This document shows positions 23,112 to 24,507 of a stretch of DNA of 24,507 bases, in pieces (position 1 is the stretch's first letter; each line of letters starts with the position of its first letter). Under the pieces are notes generated by a model that saw only the letters and a list, made by a program, of their open reading frames with translations, was not told the DNA's origin and did no database searches. The translations under genes were made by a program, and so were the position numbers. The stretch covers positions 1 through 24,507 of the forward strand of contig CAWUSW010000071.1 in assembly GCA_963925675.1 (NCBI GenBank), in the 5' to 3' direction. The DNA comes from Eutrophocola sp963925675. Its GTDB lineage: Bacteria > Pseudomonadota > Gammaproteobacteria > Pseudomonadales > Pseudohongiellaceae.

Positions 23112-23314
23112 ATTATTTTTACCTGACTATCTATTACGTTTAACAATGCATGACAATTAATTGAGGAACATTAGCATATTTTTTTTTATTAACGGGCTAA
23201 TGCAACAAAGTGCATTGGAGCAAATCCAGAAACGCGTTATTAACGATACGTTAAATAATGTGCCTGGAGGCTTTGTCAGGAAAACACGGGATCATGATCA
23301 CAGAGAAAAGGAAA

Positions 23315-23330
23315 CAATTTATCTAAATTG
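23315..23330. promoter_or_regulatory. 16-bp palindrome downstream of the desaturase gene
   Basis: CAATTTATCTAAATTG is a perfect inverted repeat apart from its two central bases. It lies in the 239-bp gap between the desaturase stop and the reductase remnant, with no T tract. AT-rich palindromes arise by chance, so it is only noted. Confidence 0.2.
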
Positions 23331-23350
23331 GAATAGAGCAATTGGGGAGA

Positions 23351-24136
23351 TTACGACTCAGACACTACAAACACGGCATCTCTCATCAGCTCGGCAGGAA
23401 TCAGGTGTTTTATTTCTGCATGTAATTCTGGCAGCTTTGACCAATGCAGCCCTTGATGAAAGTGATGGGCAGTATGATAGCCAAGATTGCCGGTCATAAT
23501 ATTAAAAATCCGGTTCGTATTATTATAGGACGCCTGAAACTGATCATCAGTATCCAGCCCGGAATGATGATCAAAGGTAACCCAGGAAGTAAATAAAAGA
23601 CTGATCACCATCGGCGCCACAAAAACCAATATTGCAGGTATGAATCTAAACCAGCACAACAAAACCAGCCCAACAAAAGTAAGCAGGGTATAAAGCAAAA
23701 ACTCACGTTGCACCCTTTCAAATTTTTTGCCCACTTTAAAGCCTCTGAAATAGGCAGTTCCTGCAATCATTAAGGTATATTCCAGGGGGTTCATTGCTTC
23801 GCCGTTCTTACCTTGCCAGCCACTTTCATCTTGGCTCTGATCCAGAAAGTTTCTATGATGCCCCAACACATGATGCAATACCCACAGATTGGTAGTGGCA
23901 CCAGTGTGCAGCGCATAGAAAAATTCAAGCAGGCGATTAAGGGGTTTCGAAAAAAATGTAGGCGTATGTTGATGATGATGATTCCACGCACATATCAGGC
24001 CTCTTGGAATAATCATGAGCAGCAAATAAGCAAACAGCCACCAAATATTATTCACTAAAAAATACACGGTGAAGTCGAGAAAACTAAAAGCAAGAACAAA
24101 CAGAACTGGCAAGCGGTCAGCTGCATATCTAAACAT
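23351..24136 (-). CDS. Membrane fatty acid desaturase family protein
   Basis: A 261-residue integral membrane protein with the three histidine clusters of the di-iron desaturase family: HHHQH at 53-57, HHVLGHH at 88-94, and GYHTAHHFHQGLHW (His221, 224, 225, 227, 231), plus HH at 190-191. Hydrophobic helices lie at about 10-28, 30-50, 145-165 and 168-186. The order of clusters and their spacing fit acyl-lipid desaturases or hydroxylases, which use O2 to act on fatty acyl chains; substrate and position cannot be told. The length is short compared with the usual 300-380, but all ligands seem present. No strong ribosome site precedes the ATG. It appears to be transcribed alone. Confidence 0.85.
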   Translation of the reverse strand: MFRYAADRLPVLFVLAFSFLDFTVYFLVNNIWWLFAYLLLMIIPRGLICAWNHHHQHTPTFFSKPLNRLLEFFYALHTGATTNLWVLHHVLGHHRNFLDQSQDESGWQGKNGEAMNPLEYTLMIAGTAYFRGFKVGKKFERVQREFLLYTLLTFVGLVLLCWFRFIPAILVFVAPMVISLLFTSWVTFDHHSGLDTDDQFQASYNNTNRIFNIMTGNLGYHTAHHFHQGLHWSKLPELHAEIKHLIPAELMRDAVFVVSES

Positions 24137-24205
24137 AAAAGTACGTCGGCCTAGAAAGCCCCTGGATCTGAATTTTTTGGTTTCGTTTCTTGAAAAGGAT
24201 CAAGC

Positions 24206-24295
24206 ATGGGGGATTATAGTGATTTGATTGGTATTCACAAGTTAGCAGGAAGCCGTTTGGAAGAAGGACAAAAATTGGTGGGGCTGGGTGGGTAA
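24206..24295 (+). CDS. Possible 29-residue small ORF
   Basis: ATG at 24206 with AAGGA seven to eight bases upstream, reading MGDYSDLIGIHKLAGSRLEE, then a Gly/Leu-rich end and TAA. It could be a real small peptide, or the broken start of the phage-like frame that follows. No family recognised. Confidence 0.25.
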   Translation: MGDYSDLIGIHKLAGSRLEEGQKLVGLGG

Positions 24296-24394
24296 ACCAG
24301 CACGCTTTTTATGAAGCGCAGCTTCATGTGCTGGGAACGATTGCGATCTGTGATCGCAGGCCGGAAATGAAGGCAAGACTTACAGGAAACTTAA

Positions 24395-24507
24395 CGATAT
24401 AAGGACAAAAGGAGGGGGCGTGCGAAGGCTATAGTAGAAGTAGCGACCAGCCTATACCAGAAGGCTATCGGTGGTGATATGAGGGCTGCACAGTTCTATT
24501 TAAAGAC
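24395..24507 (+). pseudogene. Phage small-terminase/HTH-like fragment, apparently frameshifted, cut by the window edge
   Basis: After a TAA at 24392-24394 the frame is open to the edge and reads RYKDKRRGRAKAIVEVATS, then LYQKAIGGDMRAAQFYLK. The sequence GRAKA...VA..LY.KAIGGD..AA.FYLK is the pattern I associate with small-terminase-type HTH proteins of phages (and related DUF5681-like proteins), just before the common 'LKTR' block. There is no start codon before the match; the preceding frame, which reads RPEMKARLTGNLTI up to its stop at about 24402, would join it by a one-base shift. That suggests a frameshifted remnant, but a sequencing error or chance cannot be ruled out. Confidence 0.4.

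Larger units (their letters stand above)
24137..24507. other. Right-edge region without an intact gene
   Basis: Holds the upstream region of the desaturase gene, a 29-codon plus-strand ORF (24206-24295), two short perfect hairpins (ATGAAGC-GCA-GCTTCAT at 24311-24327 and GCGATC-TGT-GATCGC at 24343-24357) and an interrupted plus-strand reading frame running out of the window. It looks like decayed mobile or phage-derived sequence. Confidence 0.5.

Noticed and set aside
23161..23499. 112-residue plus-strand frame
   Set aside because: Its second half lies opposite the desaturase C-terminus including conserved histidines; composition is not protein-like and no ribosome site precedes it.
24311..24357. 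Two adjacent short hairpins read as a terminator or CRISPR-like repeat
   Set aside because: The stems are unrelated to each other, there is no T tract, and no repeat-spacer spacing; more likely part of decayed sequence.

Overview
The window looks like chromosomal DNA of a Gram-negative, moderately AT-rich gammaproteobacterium, probably an aquatic or marine heterotroph. The basis is family content: outer-membrane DUF5916 barrel, many lipoproteins, a DUF3106/ECF-sigma operon, DUF6152 proteins, and ProA, SerA, SerC and L,D-transpeptidase proteins of proteobacterial character. I cannot name the genus. No rRNA, tRNA, CRISPR array or intact transposase is visible.

Layout. 1-642: N-terminal part of proA on the minus strand, cut by the window edge. 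715-987: a 273-bp element with long imperfect terminal inverted repeats flanked by TTAA, resembling a MITE, butting onto a small GIY-YIG gene. 1430-3772: serine biosynthesis pair serA-serC, closed by a bidirectional hairpin terminator. 3814-7481: minus-strand TPR protein, DUF5916 outer-membrane protein and DUF924 protein. 7527-9744: cell-wall pair, an L,D-transpeptidase with an NTF2-like tail followed by an M14 carboxypeptidase lipoprotein. 9855-11676: ECF sigma factor, membrane anti-sigma-like protein, small acidic exported protein and basic repeat-rich DUF3106 protein, tightly overlapping. 12040-14493: D-2-hydroxyacid dehydrogenase, two tandem DUF3237 proteins and a Tat-type exported protein with a possible LexA/S24-like fold.

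14707-17683 is on the plus strand: an orphan triheme cytochrome c lipoprotein with a clear terminator, then a SIMPL-domain protein and a stand-alone NAD(P)H-hydrate epimerase. 17703-23111 is a minus-strand accessory cluster: a truncated aldo/keto reductase, a fused DUF6152/GHWEGDTL-domain protein, a DUF885 lipoprotein, then the same two domain types as separate genes (GHWEGDTL, DUF6152, GHWEGDTL). 23351-24136 is a membrane fatty-acid desaturase. The right edge holds no intact gene but carries what looks like a decayed phage small-terminase-like reading frame.

The most interesting signals are the split/fused family of secreted GHWEGDTL and DUF6152 proteins, whose three GHWEGDTL members each keep exactly two cysteines; the TTAA-flanked inverted-repeat element; and the sigma-factor operon that ends with an oppositely charged pair of exported proteins. 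All family names come from reading the translations by eye; no database search was run.
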